DNA of 64,000 nt from Robiginitomaculum sp. (lineage in GTDB: Bacteria; Pseudomonadota; Alphaproteobacteria; Caulobacterales; Maricaulaceae), in NCBI GenBank assembly GCA_021776515.1, contig JAJFFS010000007.1:53563-117562 (forward strand). The letters are read 5' to 3'. Below are positions 8,535 through 17,078 of the stretch, one piece after another. Under the pieces are notes generated by a model, which did no database searches, was not told the origin of the DNA, and worked only from the letters and a program-made list of their open reading frames with translations. The translations under genes were made by a program, and so were the position numbers. The stretch's first letter is position 1. Every line of letters begins with the position of its first letter.

Positions 8535-10345
8535 CCAAGTCTGTGGTAAATGACTTTGTGATCAAGCTGGCCAATGTCAATGGTACCGGCTCTTCCAGTG
8601 CCAATGGCTTGCTGATGAAGTCCATATTTCGCATGGGCGTGCCGGTGGTGGGCAAAAATGTTTTTCCCTCCAATATTCAAGGCTTGCCGACATGGTATGA
8701 AATCCGTGTCACCGGCGAGGGCTATGGTGCCCGTTCCGGGGATGTGGACATTATGGTGGCAATGAATGCCAATACCTATGCGCGCGATATTGCCGAACTG
8801 CGTCCCGGCGGCGTACTGATTTATGACAGTACATGGCCACGCCAGCATGTTTTATCGCGCAGCGACGTTACCGTGCTTGGCGTGCCTTTTGCGCAAATGT
8901 GCAATGATGCTTTCGCGGTGGCGCGTTCACGGGTGCTGATGAAAAATATGGCCTATGTTGGCACTGTGGCGGCATTACTGGACATTGATCCTGATGTGAT
9001 CCGGGGTCTGGTGCGCGAGATGTTCGTCAAAAAGCCCAAGCTGATTGACCTGAATATGCAGGCTATCGCGCTGGGTTATGATTATGCAAAAACCAATTTT
9101 GAGTGTCCGTTGGCCATGCGCGTTGAACCGCTGGATAAAACCGCTGGCAAGATAATGATTGACGGCAATACTGCCGCCGGTCTTGGCTGTGTTTATGCCG
9201 GGGCTACCGTCGGTGCCTGGTATCCCATCACACCCTCCACCTCGTTAATGGATGCGTTCAAATCATGGTGCGAGAAGTTTCGTATTGATCCTGAAACCGG
9301 CGAGCATAACTACTGCATCATTCAGGCCGAGGATGAACTGTCCGCTGTTGGCATGGTGGTGGGGGCCAGCTGGAATGGTGCACGCTCATTCACGCCCACA
9401 TCCGGCCCTGGTATTTCCCTGATGAGTGAGTTTATAGGCTTTGCCTATTACGCGGAAATCCCGCTGGTGCTTTTTGATGTGCAACGCGTGGGGCCATCCA
9501 CGGGCATGCCAACACGCACCCAGCAATGCGATGTGCAACTCTGCGCCTATGCTTCGCACGGCGATACCCGCCATATTTTGTTGTTCCCGGCGGACCCTGG
9601 TGAATGCTTTACCATGGCTGCAGACGCATTTGATCTGGCCGAGCGTTATCAAGCCCCGGTGTTTGTGCTTTCTGACATCGACATTGGCATGAATGACTGG
9701 ATGGTGGACGAGCTGACCTGGGATGATGCGCGTCAGCCGGATCGTGGCAAAGTACTGGACGTTGACCAGATTAAAGACCTGGATAAATTTTACCGTTATC
9801 GTGATCCTGATGGCGATGGCGTTCCTTATCGCACCTTGCCGGGCACCCATCCCAAAGGGGCGTATTTCACCCGCGGGTCTGGCCATAATGCTGATGGGGC
9901 CTATACGGAAAATGAAACCGAATACCAGGAAGTTCTGGACCGCCTTTTGCGTAAATGGCGCGGCGCGGCAGAACATGTTCCGTCGCCCATTGTCAAATCG
10001 GCCAAAGGTGGAAAGGCGCGCTGGGGCATTATCGCTTATGGCAGCTCTGATTGTGCGGTTCTTGAGGCTTGCGACACGCTGGCCAAAGATGGGTTGCATC
10101 TCGATTATATGCGTGTTCGGGGGTTTCCGTTTTCTGATGAAATATACGACTTCGTTAATGCCCACGATCTTGTGTTTGTGGTTGAGCAGAACCGCGATGC
10201 CCAATTGCGTGGGTTGATGATGCTGGAGACGCAAATTCCCCGGGTCAAACTTGAGTCTATTCTGCATTATAGCGGCGAGCCGCTAACCTCATGTTTTGTG
10301 CACGAGCACATCAAATCTTGTATCCGCAAGGAGCAAAGCGCATGA
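8531..10345 (+). CDS. korA: 2-oxoacid:acceptor oxidoreductase, fused gamma-alpha subunit
   Basis: A 604-residue OFOR subunit. The first about 200 residues are the gamma domain (GTGSSSANGLL, GYGARSGDVDIM), fused to an alpha domain with the pyrimidine-binding YPITPSTSLMD segment, an EDELSAVGMVVGASWNGAR stretch and SGPGISLMSEF. This gamma-alpha order is that of 2-oxoglutarate- or 2-oxoisovalerate-type enzymes (KorA family). The reaction is CoA-dependent oxidative decarboxylation of a 2-oxoacid with electrons passed to Fe-S carriers. Start and stop both overlap neighbours by 4 bases. The symbol refers to the family; substrate is not proven. Confidence 0.9.
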   Translation: MTKSVVNDFVIKLANVNGTGSSSANGLLMKSIFRMGVPVVGKNVFPSNIQGLPTWYEIRVTGEGYGARSGDVDIMVAMNANTYARDIAELRPGGVLIYDSTWPRQHVLSRSDVTVLGVPFAQMCNDAFAVARSRVLMKNMAYVGTVAALLDIDPDVIRGLVREMFVKKPKLIDLNMQAIALGYDYAKTNFECPLAMRVEPLDKTAGKIMIDGNTAAGLGCVYAGATVGAWYPITPSTSLMDAFKSWCEKFRIDPETGEHNYCIIQAEDELSAVGMVVGASWNGARSFTPTSGPGISLMSEFIGFAYYAEIPLVLFDVQRVGPSTGMPTRTQQCDVQLCAYASHGDTRHILLFPADPGECFTMAADAFDLAERYQAPVFVLSDIDIGMNDWMVDELTWDDARQPDRGKVLDVDQIKDLDKFYRYRDPDGDGVPYRTLPGTHPKGAYFTRGSGHNADGAYTENETEYQEVLDRLLRKWRGAAEHVPSPIVKSAKGGKARWGIIAYGSSDCAVLEACDTLAKDGLHLDYMRVRGFPFSDEIYDFVNAHDLVFVVEQNRDAQLRGLMMLETQIPRVKLESILHYSGEPLTSCFVHEHIKSCIRKEQSA

Positions 10346-11397
10346 CCTCTTTTGCCAAACCAAGTATCAATCTGAAAAATGCCAAACGAAACGCGCTGGG
10401 CCTTACCTGGCACGATTATGAAGGGGCTATGTCTACGCTTTGCGCGGGCTGTGGCCACGATTCTGTCTCGGCCTGCATGGCCAAGGCCTTTTTCGAGTTA
10501 TCTATCGAGCCACACCGCGCGGTTAAAATATCCGGCATTGGTTGTTCCTCAAAAACCACCGCATATTTTCTTAATGAAGCCCACGGCATCAATACAGTGC
10601 ACGGGCGCATGCCCTCGGTTGCCACCGGCGCAGCAGCGGCAAATTCGGGCTTGACCTATATTGGTGTTAGTGGCGACGGGGATTCTCTGTCCATTGGTAT
10701 GGGGCAGTTTGCTCATGCCATGCGGCGCAACGTGAACATGTTGTATATGCTGGAAAACAATGGGGTTTACGGCCTGACAAAAGGTCAGTTTTCGGCGTCT
10801 GCGGATGTGGGCAGTAAAAGTAAAAAAGGCGAGGTCAATCTGGCCCCGCCGATTGATCCTGTGACCCTGGCCATGTCTTTGGGCGCAACATTTGTGGCCC
10901 GTGCGTTTTCTGGCGACCGTGAGCAATTGGTTCCGCTGATCAAGGCCGGTCTGAAACATAACGGCTTTGGTTTGATTGATGTGATCTCCCCCTGCGTCAG
11001 CTTTAATGACCACGCTGGATCAACCAAAAGTTATGCCCACACTTACAAATATTATCATAAGGCGGTGCACGCTGATTATGTTCCTATGTCCAAGGAAATT
11101 AAAACTTCTTATGATGCCGGTTCCTCTGTGCCAGTGAAACTGCATGATGGCGGCAGTATCGTCTTGCGAAAAATTGATGAAGACTATGACCCTTATGATC
11201 GCGGGGCGGCCTATGCACAGGTTGTGGAGCGTGCGGCGAAGGGCGAGATTGTCACCGGGCTTTTGTATGTGGATGAAACCCAGGAGGACATGGCGGCGAC
11301 GAACAAGCTGGCCTCCCGGCCCTTAAATACCATGCCCTATGATGAACTTTGTCCCGGTAATGCTGAACTGACGGCGCTGCAAAACCGCTATCGTTGA
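10342..11397 (+). CDS. korB: 2-oxoacid:acceptor oxidoreductase, TPP-binding beta subunit
   Basis: A 351-residue beta subunit. CAGCGHDS and ISGIGCSS supply Fe-S-ligating cysteines of the KorB type, and GDGDSLSIGMGQF is the TPP/Mg2+ motif, followed by MLENNGVYGLTKGQ. An AAGGAG site sits 8 bases before ATG 10342, which overlaps the korA stop by 4 bases; upstream in-frame codons belong to the korA 3' end in another frame. It is the last gene of the three-gene operon, and a 30-bp-arm inverted repeat follows. With the two upstream genes it would form a 2-oxoacid oxidoreductase able to exchange electrons with NAD(P). Confidence 0.9.
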   Translation: MTSFAKPSINLKNAKRNALGLTWHDYEGAMSTLCAGCGHDSVSACMAKAFFELSIEPHRAVKISGIGCSSKTTAYFLNEAHGINTVHGRMPSVATGAAAANSGLTYIGVSGDGDSLSIGMGQFAHAMRRNVNMLYMLENNGVYGLTKGQFSASADVGSKSKKGEVNLAPPIDPVTLAMSLGATFVARAFSGDREQLVPLIKAGLKHNGFGLIDVISPCVSFNDHAGSTKSYAHTYKYYHKAVHADYVPMSKEIKTSYDAGSSVPVKLHDGGSIVLRKIDEDYDPYDRGAAYAQVVERAAKGEIVTGLLYVDETQEDMAATNKLASRPLNTMPYDELCPGNAELTALQNRYR

Positions 11398-11426
11398 GGG
11401 TGGGTGTTATATATATAAGCTCATTA

Positions 11427-11513
11427 CCTTCCCTCCTTCGACAAGCTCAGGATGAGAGCCAAGGCTAATTGACAAAAAACGCCCTCATCCTGAGCTTGTC
11501 GAAGGAGGGAAGG
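11427..11513. repeat. Inverted pair of CTTCGACAAGCTCAGGATGAG repeats
   Basis: Two 30-base arms (11427-11456 and 11484-11513) are perfect reverse complements, separated by 27 bases. The core TTCGACAAGCTCAGGATGAG recurs at 25409, 44716 and, altered, at 40755 and 41777. As RNA it would fold into a long hairpin just downstream of korB and could stop transcription or protect the 3' end, but it has no obvious T-run. Confidence 0.85.
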
Positions 11514-11660
11514 GTGTCGGTACGGTAATAAAGCATGCCCCCGGGCAATAAAACCTGTCTTTGCCGTAAATTTGCCAGCATTCACCCTTTTTATATATTG
11601 TAAGACTCCTATTTTATAATGAGGATGAAATTGTATTTGCCAGTGAACAAGGTTTTGGTT

Positions 11661-12032
11661 GTGAGCGAAGAAATAGATGTTTTTGCCGGCAATCCCGGCG
11701 ATCCCGGCAATCCCGATGGCCATGACGGGGATGACGGTCCGCAAACCGGTGTCGTTGAAAAAACGCGTACACGCACGCGGCGCCCTTCCATGTACCGGGT
11801 TCTGCTGATGAACGATGATTACACGCCTATGGAGTTTGTCGTCGAGCTGCTGGAGCAGATATTCCACAAATCCCGCGAAGAGGCGGTTGCTGTTATGTTG
11901 AACGTACACCAAAGCGGCGTTGGGGTATGCGGCGTTTATTCTTTTGAGGTTGCCGAGACCAAAGTGGCGCAAGTAGCTTCTATCGCGCGCCAGCACGAAC
12001 ACCCGTTACAATGTACAATGGAAAAAGCCTGA
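11661..12032 (+). CDS. clpS: ATP-dependent Clp protease adaptor ClpS
   Basis: ClpS delivers N-degron substrates to ClpAP. The core from about residue 40 ([26 protein letters not shown], with a later [16 protein letters not shown] segment) carries the [11 protein letters not shown]-degron-binding signature. I favour the GTG at 11661, with ACAAGG 8 bases upstream, giving 123 residues starting MSEEIDVF; ATGs at 11619 and 11625 give a longer form but lack good ribosome sites. Residues about 10-26 are low-complexity Gly/Asn/Pro/Asp encoded by three tandem 9-base units, in the flexible N-terminal extension. clpA follows 15 bases downstream, the classic order. Confidence 0.93.
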   Translation: MSEEIDVFAGNPGDPGNPDGHDGDDGPQTGVVEKTRTRTRRPSMYRVLLMNDDYTPMEFVVELLEQIFHKSREEAVAVMLNVHQSGVGVCGVYSFEVAETKVAQVASIARQHEHPLQCTMEKA

Positions 12033-12047
12033 GACGGAGACAATCAC

Positions 12048-14375
12048 ATGCCCTCATTCACTCCCGCTCTGGAAGAAAGCCTGCAACGTGCTGTTGCCTA
12101 TGCCAATGACCGCAATCATGAACTTGTCACGCTGGAGCATTTATTACTTGGGTTGCTGGATGACGAGGATGCCATTGAGGTGTTCAACTCCTGCGAAACC
12201 GATATGGAATCCTTACGCGAAAGTGTGCTCGATTATATAGATGAAGACCTGCAGGTTCTGGTTGTGGAAAACAATGATGGCGATGCGCGTCCAACCGCAG
12301 GCTTTCAGAAGGTCGTGCAGCGCGCTGTTATCCATGTGCAATCCGCAAACCAGGATGAGGTTTCCGGTGCCAATGTTTTGGTGGCTATTTTTGCCGCCCG
12401 GGAAAGCCATGCGGTATTTTTTCTTCATGAGGAGGACGTAACGCGTTTTGATGTAGTGCGTTATCTCTCCCATGGTGCAGCCGAGGAAGATCTTGAGATT
12501 CCACAATTCCTGCTCAATCAAAACCAGCAAGACGATGGATCAGGGAAATCTGAAACTTCAACATTGCAAGACTATTGCGTTAATCTGAATGAAAAGGCGA
12601 AAAACGGGGATATTGATCCGCTGATTGGCCGCGATGCCGAGGTGGAACGCTGCATTCAAATTCTTTGTCGTCGGCGCAAAAACAATCCTCTTCTGGTTGG
12701 TGATCCTGGTGTTGGCAAGACAGCAATTGCCGAAGGTCTGGCCTATAGAATCACAGAAGGTAAAACGCCTGATATCCTGAGTGAGTGTACTATTTTTTCC
12801 CTTGATATGGGGGCGCTGCTGGCAGGAACACGCTATCGCGGTGATTTCGAGGAACGCCTGAAAAATGTTGTCGGGGAATTGGAAAAAATCGAAGGTGCGA
12901 TACTTTTTATTGATGAAATACATACCGTTATTGGCGCAGGTGCTACGTCCGGCGGGGCGATGGATGCCTCCAACCTTTTAAAACCGGCGCTGCAATCCGG
13001 TTCGCTTCGGTGCATGGGGTCCACCAGCTATAAAGAGCATCGCCAGCATTTTGAAAAAGACCGGGCATTAGCCCGCAGATTTCAGAAAATTGATGTCGTT
13101 GAGCCGTCCGAGCAGGATACGGTAAAAATTCTGGTGGGGCTAAAACCCTATTTTGAAAAATTTCATGATGTGCGTTACACACTGGATGCCATTAAGGCGG
13201 CGGTTACCCTGTCATCGCGTTATATTAATGACCGGAAATTACCTGACAAAGCCATTGATGTTATTGATGAAGTGGGCGCAGGGCAGAGGCTTTTGCCTGC
13301 GTCGCGTCGCAAAAAAACCATTGGTGTCAAAGATATAGAAGCGATTATTGCTAAAATCGCACGCATACCAGCCAAGTCAGTTTCTAAATCAGACGAGGCG
13401 GCTTTGATGAACCTTGAAGCCGACCTTGGTCGCGTTGTTTTTGGTCAGGATGAAGCTATAGGGCAGGTGGCCTCGGCAATTAAAATGGCCCGGGCAGGGC
13501 TGCGCGAACCGCTAAAGCCTATCGGTTGCTACCTTTTCTCTGGCCCTACCGGGGTTGGTAAGACCGAGGTTGCCCGTCAACTTTCCTCGGTGCTGGGGGT
13601 TGAGCTTCTACGGTTTGATATGTCGGAATATATGGAACGACACAGTATTGCGCGTCTCATTGGCGCCCCCCCCGGTTATGTCGGGTTTGATCAAGGTGGA
13701 TTGCTCACCCAGCAAGTCGACCAACATCCGCATTGCGTATTACTGCTTGATGAGATTGAAAAAGCCCATGCAGATGTCTTCAATATTCTGTTGCAGGTCA
13801 TGGACAATGGCTCACTAACAGATTCCAACGGCAAACGTGTGGACTTTCGCAATGTCATCCTCATCATGACAACCAATGCCGGTGCGGCAGACGCTGCCAA
13901 AAACGCCATTGGCTTTGGGCGAGACAAACGTGAAGGTGAGGACGAGGCCGCGATTAAACGCCTGTTTGCGCCCGAATTTCGCAATCGTCTGGATGCAACA
14001 ATACCGTTTATTCCCCTTGGCCTGGACACCATTGGCAAGGTGGTCGAGAAATTTATGTTGCAATTGGAGTTCCAGCTTGAGGAACGCAATATCAATTTTG
14101 AACTTAGCGATGCGGCCCGTGAATGGCTTGGCAAAAAAGGTTATGACGAAGCCTTTGGTGCCCGTCCTTTGGCGCGTACCATTCAGGAATATGTTAAAAA
14201 ACCACTGTCTGATGCCATTCTGTTTGGTGAGTTGAAAAACGGTGGCCTGGTGAAGGTTGATACTGATCCTAAGGACGATAATAAATTGAAGTTTGAAATT
14301 TTCCCTGAGGAGCCAAAACCTAAGGCCCCTGCAAAATCACGTAAGAAATCCCGTGCCAAAAGCAAAGTCCGCTAA
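12048..14375 (+). CDS. clpA: ATP-dependent Clp protease ATP-binding subunit ClpA
   Basis: A 775-residue AAA+ unfoldase that feeds ClpP. Order of parts: Clp N-domain (1-145, where ClpS binds), first AAA module with Walker A GDPGVGKT near 218 and Walker B LFIDEIHT near 286, second AAA module with GPTGVGKTE near 499 and LLLDEIEKAH near 565, and an IGFGRDK loop carrying the IGF-type ClpP-docking motif. A Lys/Ala/Pro-rich tail closes the protein. Length is slightly above the E. coli protein. clpS is 15 bases upstream, so the pair is an operon. Fully intact. Confidence 0.97.
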   Translation: MPSFTPALEESLQRAVAYANDRNHELVTLEHLLLGLLDDEDAIEVFNSCETDMESLRESVLDYIDEDLQVLVVENNDGDARPTAGFQKVVQRAVIHVQSANQDEVSGANVLVAIFAARESHAVFFLHEEDVTRFDVVRYLSHGAAEEDLEIPQFLLNQNQQDDGSGKSETSTLQDYCVNLNEKAKNGDIDPLIGRDAEVERCIQILCRRRKNNPLLVGDPGVGKTAIAEGLAYRITEGKTPDILSECTIFSLDMGALLAGTRYRGDFEERLKNVVGELEKIEGAILFIDEIHTVIGAGATSGGAMDASNLLKPALQSGSLRCMGSTSYKEHRQHFEKDRALARRFQKIDVVEPSEQDTVKILVGLKPYFEKFHDVRYTLDAIKAAVTLSSRYINDRKLPDKAIDVIDEVGAGQRLLPASRRKKTIGVKDIEAIIAKIARIPAKSVSKSDEAALMNLEADLGRVVFGQDEAIGQVASAIKMARAGLREPLKPIGCYLFSGPTGVGKTEVARQLSSVLGVELLRFDMSEYMERHSIARLIGAPPGYVGFDQGGLLTQQVDQHPHCVLLLDEIEKAHADVFNILLQVMDNGSLTDSNGKRVDFRNVILIMTTNAGAADAAKNAIGFGRDKREGEDEAAIKRLFAPEFRNRLDATIPFIPLGLDTIGKVVEKFMLQLEFQLEERNINFELSDAAREWLGKKGYDEAFGARPLARTIQEYVKKPLSDAILFGELKNGGLVKVDTDPKDDNKLKFEIFPEEPKPKAPAKSRKKSRAKSKVR

Positions 14376-14397
14376 TAAGCCATTATATGTGCGCCCT

Positions 14398-14757
14398 ATG
14401 GCTGGGCGCTATTGTGTTGCGCGTCTGGCAGCCGATGCGGTTATGCCGTCCGGCTTCTTTGATGGCGACGGGTTTGTATCAGCGACCAGAACGGGGGACG
14501 AGTTGTCTCTGCTCTACCCCGAAGACCGCGATGTTGATGTGCAATCATGCGAAGCGGGCTGGGTTGGTTTTATGGTTGAAGGCCCACTGGAATTTTCAGA
14601 AATTGGTATTTTGTCACGGTTAAGCGCCGCGCTGGCTGATGCGGGAATTAGCCTGTTTGCCATTTCTACTTTTGATACGGATTATTTGTTTGTAAAAGCA
14701 GAATGCGAGGACGAAACCCGTCAGGCCTTATCAAAAGTGTGTAGTGTTCTCGGTTGA
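14398..14757 (+). CDS. ACT-domain amino-acid-sensing protein (COG3603-like)
   Basis: A 119-residue protein (ATG 14398; a GTG at 14389 is an alternative) resembling small double-ACT proteins: an N-terminal part AGRYCVARL...ATRTGDELSLLYP and a C-terminal part with GPLEFSEIGILSRLSAALADAGISLFAISTFDTDYLFV. The last motif is highly typical of the family, which is thought to bind amino acids, but a precise function is not established. No strong ribosome site is visible. It begins 22 bases after clpA on the same strand and may be read through with it. Confidence 0.82.
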   Translation: MAGRYCVARLAADAVMPSGFFDGDGFVSATRTGDELSLLYPEDRDVDVQSCEAGWVGFMVEGPLEFSEIGILSRLSAALADAGISLFAISTFDTDYLFVKAECEDETRQALSKVCSVLG

Positions 14758-14818
14758 GTTTTTCGCCACTATCTTTAAAAATATGGGCATCAAATAATTG
14801 ACACTATGGGAGATTGTT

Positions 14819-15054
14819 ATGCGGTGGGCATACATAGCCTTTACGCTGGTTTTCCTGACAGCCTGTGCATCTGAAAAGGGGGCTGCCACCCTTAAACGGG
14901 CGTCAATTGCGCAGTTTCAAGCCTCAATTCCTGTTGCCAATACGCTGCTGGATGTACACCCTGCACCAGACGGCGGGTTCTGGGTGGCAAAATCTACGTT
15001 ACTAATGAAGTCGCAGGTACACTAAATGTAATAATAGCACCGCAAATTCCTTAG
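14819..15054 (+). pseudogene. Possible broken gene: lipoprotein leader followed out of frame by a YVTN-propeller fragment
   Basis: ATG 14819, with GGGAG 6 bases upstream, starts a 68-residue frame with a clear lipoprotein signal (hydrophobic segment ending in the lipobox LTAC, Cys16) that stops at 15025. In another frame, from about 14983 to the TAG at 15052-15054, the sequence reads GGKIYVTNEVAGTLNVI, the hallmark of a YVTN-family beta-propeller blade. A frameshift near 14975-14990 and loss of the rest of the propeller would explain both. The alternative is a genuine 68-residue lipoprotein with a chance match. The stop region abuts the DUF3089 gene on the other strand. Confidence 0.45.
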
Positions 15055-16232
15055 CCACCCGGCACGCCGCGTATCGGCGCATCTATTATTTCCATCGAAT
15101 TTTCAAAGGGTGGTGCAAGGCGGCCTTCGATTTCAAAGCGGGAATTTAGATTATCTATCCGTGTTTTCACATCGCGGCTAATATCAACATAAAACAGGTT
15201 AAACGGTTCCGGTTTAAAGCGTTGGCCAAACCCAAGTTTCTTACGCAAGGCGCGTGATTTGGGGCGATCCACTCGTAATATACCGTCCACACATCGGGTT
15301 GAGGTTTGTTCCGGGAAAGGGGCAGGGGCAAATCCCCATTCCAACCCGGAGGCCGCAACAGCCCCGTTGTGCAGGTGTTGAGGGGCAAACTCGTTGTTTG
15401 CTGCGCCAAGGACAGGATTAACGCAGGTCAGCGCTCGGCCTTTTGTTTGTTTTAATTTCCCTTGTCCATCCCAAACCATGGTGCGTTCGGCAAAGCGTTT
15501 GATTTCCCTGGTTTGCCCTTCCCGAAATGCGCCATAGGTAATCAGGCAACGTGAACTTGCAGCAGATGCGCATGGCGAAAATTCTTTAAGTGGGCCATCA
15601 AAAAGGTCCAGGGGAACGGCAAAATCCAGAACATAAGCTGCGGCCAGCCTCTCGCGCAAATAGGGGTCGTCAAAGCGTTTTTGCAACAAGCCCAGAACAT
15701 GCAGGCCGCCTTGCTCTGCCCCGGCAAGAATGATCGGCCCCTTGCCGTTGGTTTGTGCGATAAAGGCATCAAAGGCTTTGAGAACATCATCAAATGCCAG
15801 CTTGCGGGCACCACGCGCATCGTTTCGTACCGTGAGGAAAGAAAACAGTGAGGCAGAACGGTAATAGGGAATGGAAACCTGTCCGGCACCTTGAAACGGC
15901 CCCGCCCAATTGGGGATGGCTTCATTCCATAAATATTTTTGTGGTCCGGGCGCATCAAGCGGGGTGTTCCAGTCCTTGCCCCCCCAATAAGTGGTTGGGC
16001 TGACAACAAATATACTCACGCCGTCTGTTTGCGCCGGAGCCAAGGCCCAGGCTGAACTTTGGGAATAATCCGGTGCAGATGGCGGCATATAGGTCTGAAA
16101 GGGAATGCGTGGATCATTCAGGAACCGGAAGAGGTTATCGCGTGAGAGTATTGCAAAAGTTGTCACCAAAAACAGAAATGCCAATCCCCCAAATAGACTA
16201 AAGCGGATGAATGTGTGTCTGGTTATGCTCAT
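15051..16232 (-). CDS. DUF3089 (alpha/beta-hydrolase-like) membrane-anchored protein
   Basis: A 393-residue protein with an N-terminal transmembrane anchor (about residues 10-29) and a DUF3089 domain (VSIFVVSPTTYWGG, then YYRSASLFSF, then an LLQKRFDDPYLRERLAAAYV segment). The family is a predicted alpha/beta hydrolase of unknown substrate. Where other members have a nucleophile elbow of GHSQG type, this one has GAEQGG at residues 171-176, with Glu where Ser is expected. It may therefore be non-catalytic, use another residue, or belong to a divergent subfamily. The gene is intact, with ATG 16232 and a GGAA upstream. Confidence 0.8.
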   Translation of the reverse strand: MSITRHTFIRFSLFGGLAFLFLVTTFAILSRDNLFRFLNDPRIPFQTYMPPSAPDYSQSSAWALAPAQTDGVSIFVVSPTTYWGGKDWNTPLDAPGPQKYLWNEAIPNWAGPFQGAGQVSIPYYRSASLFSFLTVRNDARGARKLAFDDVLKAFDAFIAQTNGKGPIILAGAEQGGLHVLGLLQKRFDDPYLRERLAAAYVLDFAVPLDLFDGPLKEFSPCASAASSRCLITYGAFREGQTREIKRFAERTMVWDGQGKLKQTKGRALTCVNPVLGAANNEFAPQHLHNGAVAASGLEWGFAPAPFPEQTSTRCVDGILRVDRPKSRALRKKLGFGQRFKPEPFNLFYVDISRDVKTRIDNLNSRFEIEGRLAPPFENSMEIIDAPIRGVPGG

Positions 16233-16364
16233 GTCTCATTCCTGCTCTTGCTTCGGCCCGAATCAGAGCATAATTGCGCCACAGGGTCCACATAGTTTTG
16301 AAGGTAATTGCCTTGCAAGATTTTGTGTACTTCCCATTTATGATAAAAACCATCGGTGAAGAAA

Positions 16365-17078
16365 ATGTCTGCCAACGACAAAGACGATAAAGATATTGAA
16401 ATATTGGTTAAACCACCCCGGCATAAAGGTTTGCTGTTGTGGCTGCGCAACAGCTTTCTGACCGGCATTGTTGTTTCTGCGCCTATTGGTGCAACCGTCT
16501 GGCTGGTGTGGAGTTTTCTGCGCTGGGTGGATGGGCGCGTAGTACCGCTCATTCCTGCTGAATATAACCCGGAGACCTATCTTCCCTTTGCCGTTCCGGG
16601 GCTGGGCCTTCTGATTGCGGTGGTGGTACTGACGTTTCTTGGGGCGATAACGGCAAACTTTTTCGGGCGGACCCTTCTTGGTCTGGGTGAACGCTTGGTT
16701 GAACGGGTGCCGCTGGTCAGCAGTATTTATGGTACCGTCAAGCAAATTGTTCAAACGGTCCTGTCTCAACAGGAACAATCTTTTGATACTGTCGTTCTGA
16801 TCGAATACCCTCGCCCCGGTGTTCGTGCCGTCGGGTTTGTTTCTGCCCCTGCGCAAGGCGAGATTGAAAAGCACCTTGGTACTGATGTGGTCGGTGTCTT
16901 TGTGCCAACGGCACCAAACCCCACCTCGGGGTTTCTGATTTATGAGAAACGTGAAAATCTGATATTTCTGGATATGCCAGTTGAGGCCGGTGCCAAGCTG
17001 ATCATCTCGGCGGGGCTGGTCTATCCGAATGGCAATGGTAATGGCACTCAGCCCGAAGACAGTAAGCGCACCGCCTGA
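16365..17078 (+). CDS. DUF502 family membrane protein (COG2928)
   Basis: A 237-residue protein with two hydrophobic segments (about residues 25-50 LRNSFLTGIVVSAPIGATVW and 68-95) separated by a short periplasmic loop, then the conserved RVPLVSSIYGTVKQIVQTV stretch and a soluble C-terminal domain with PTAPNPTSGF. This is the well-conserved DUF502 family, whose function is unknown. ATG 16365 fits the GGTG upstream better than the GTG three codons earlier. Its last 31 bases overlap the 3' end of recG on the opposite strand, an antisense overlap. Confidence 0.88.
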   Translation: MSANDKDDKDIEILVKPPRHKGLLLWLRNSFLTGIVVSAPIGATVWLVWSFLRWVDGRVVPLIPAEYNPETYLPFAVPGLGLLIAVVVLTFLGAITANFFGRTLLGLGERLVERVPLVSSIYGTVKQIVQTVLSQQEQSFDTVVLIEYPRPGVRAVGFVSAPAQGEIEKHLGTDVVGVFVPTAPNPTSGFLIYEKRENLIFLDMPVEAGAKLIISAGLVYPNGNGNGTQPEDSKRTA

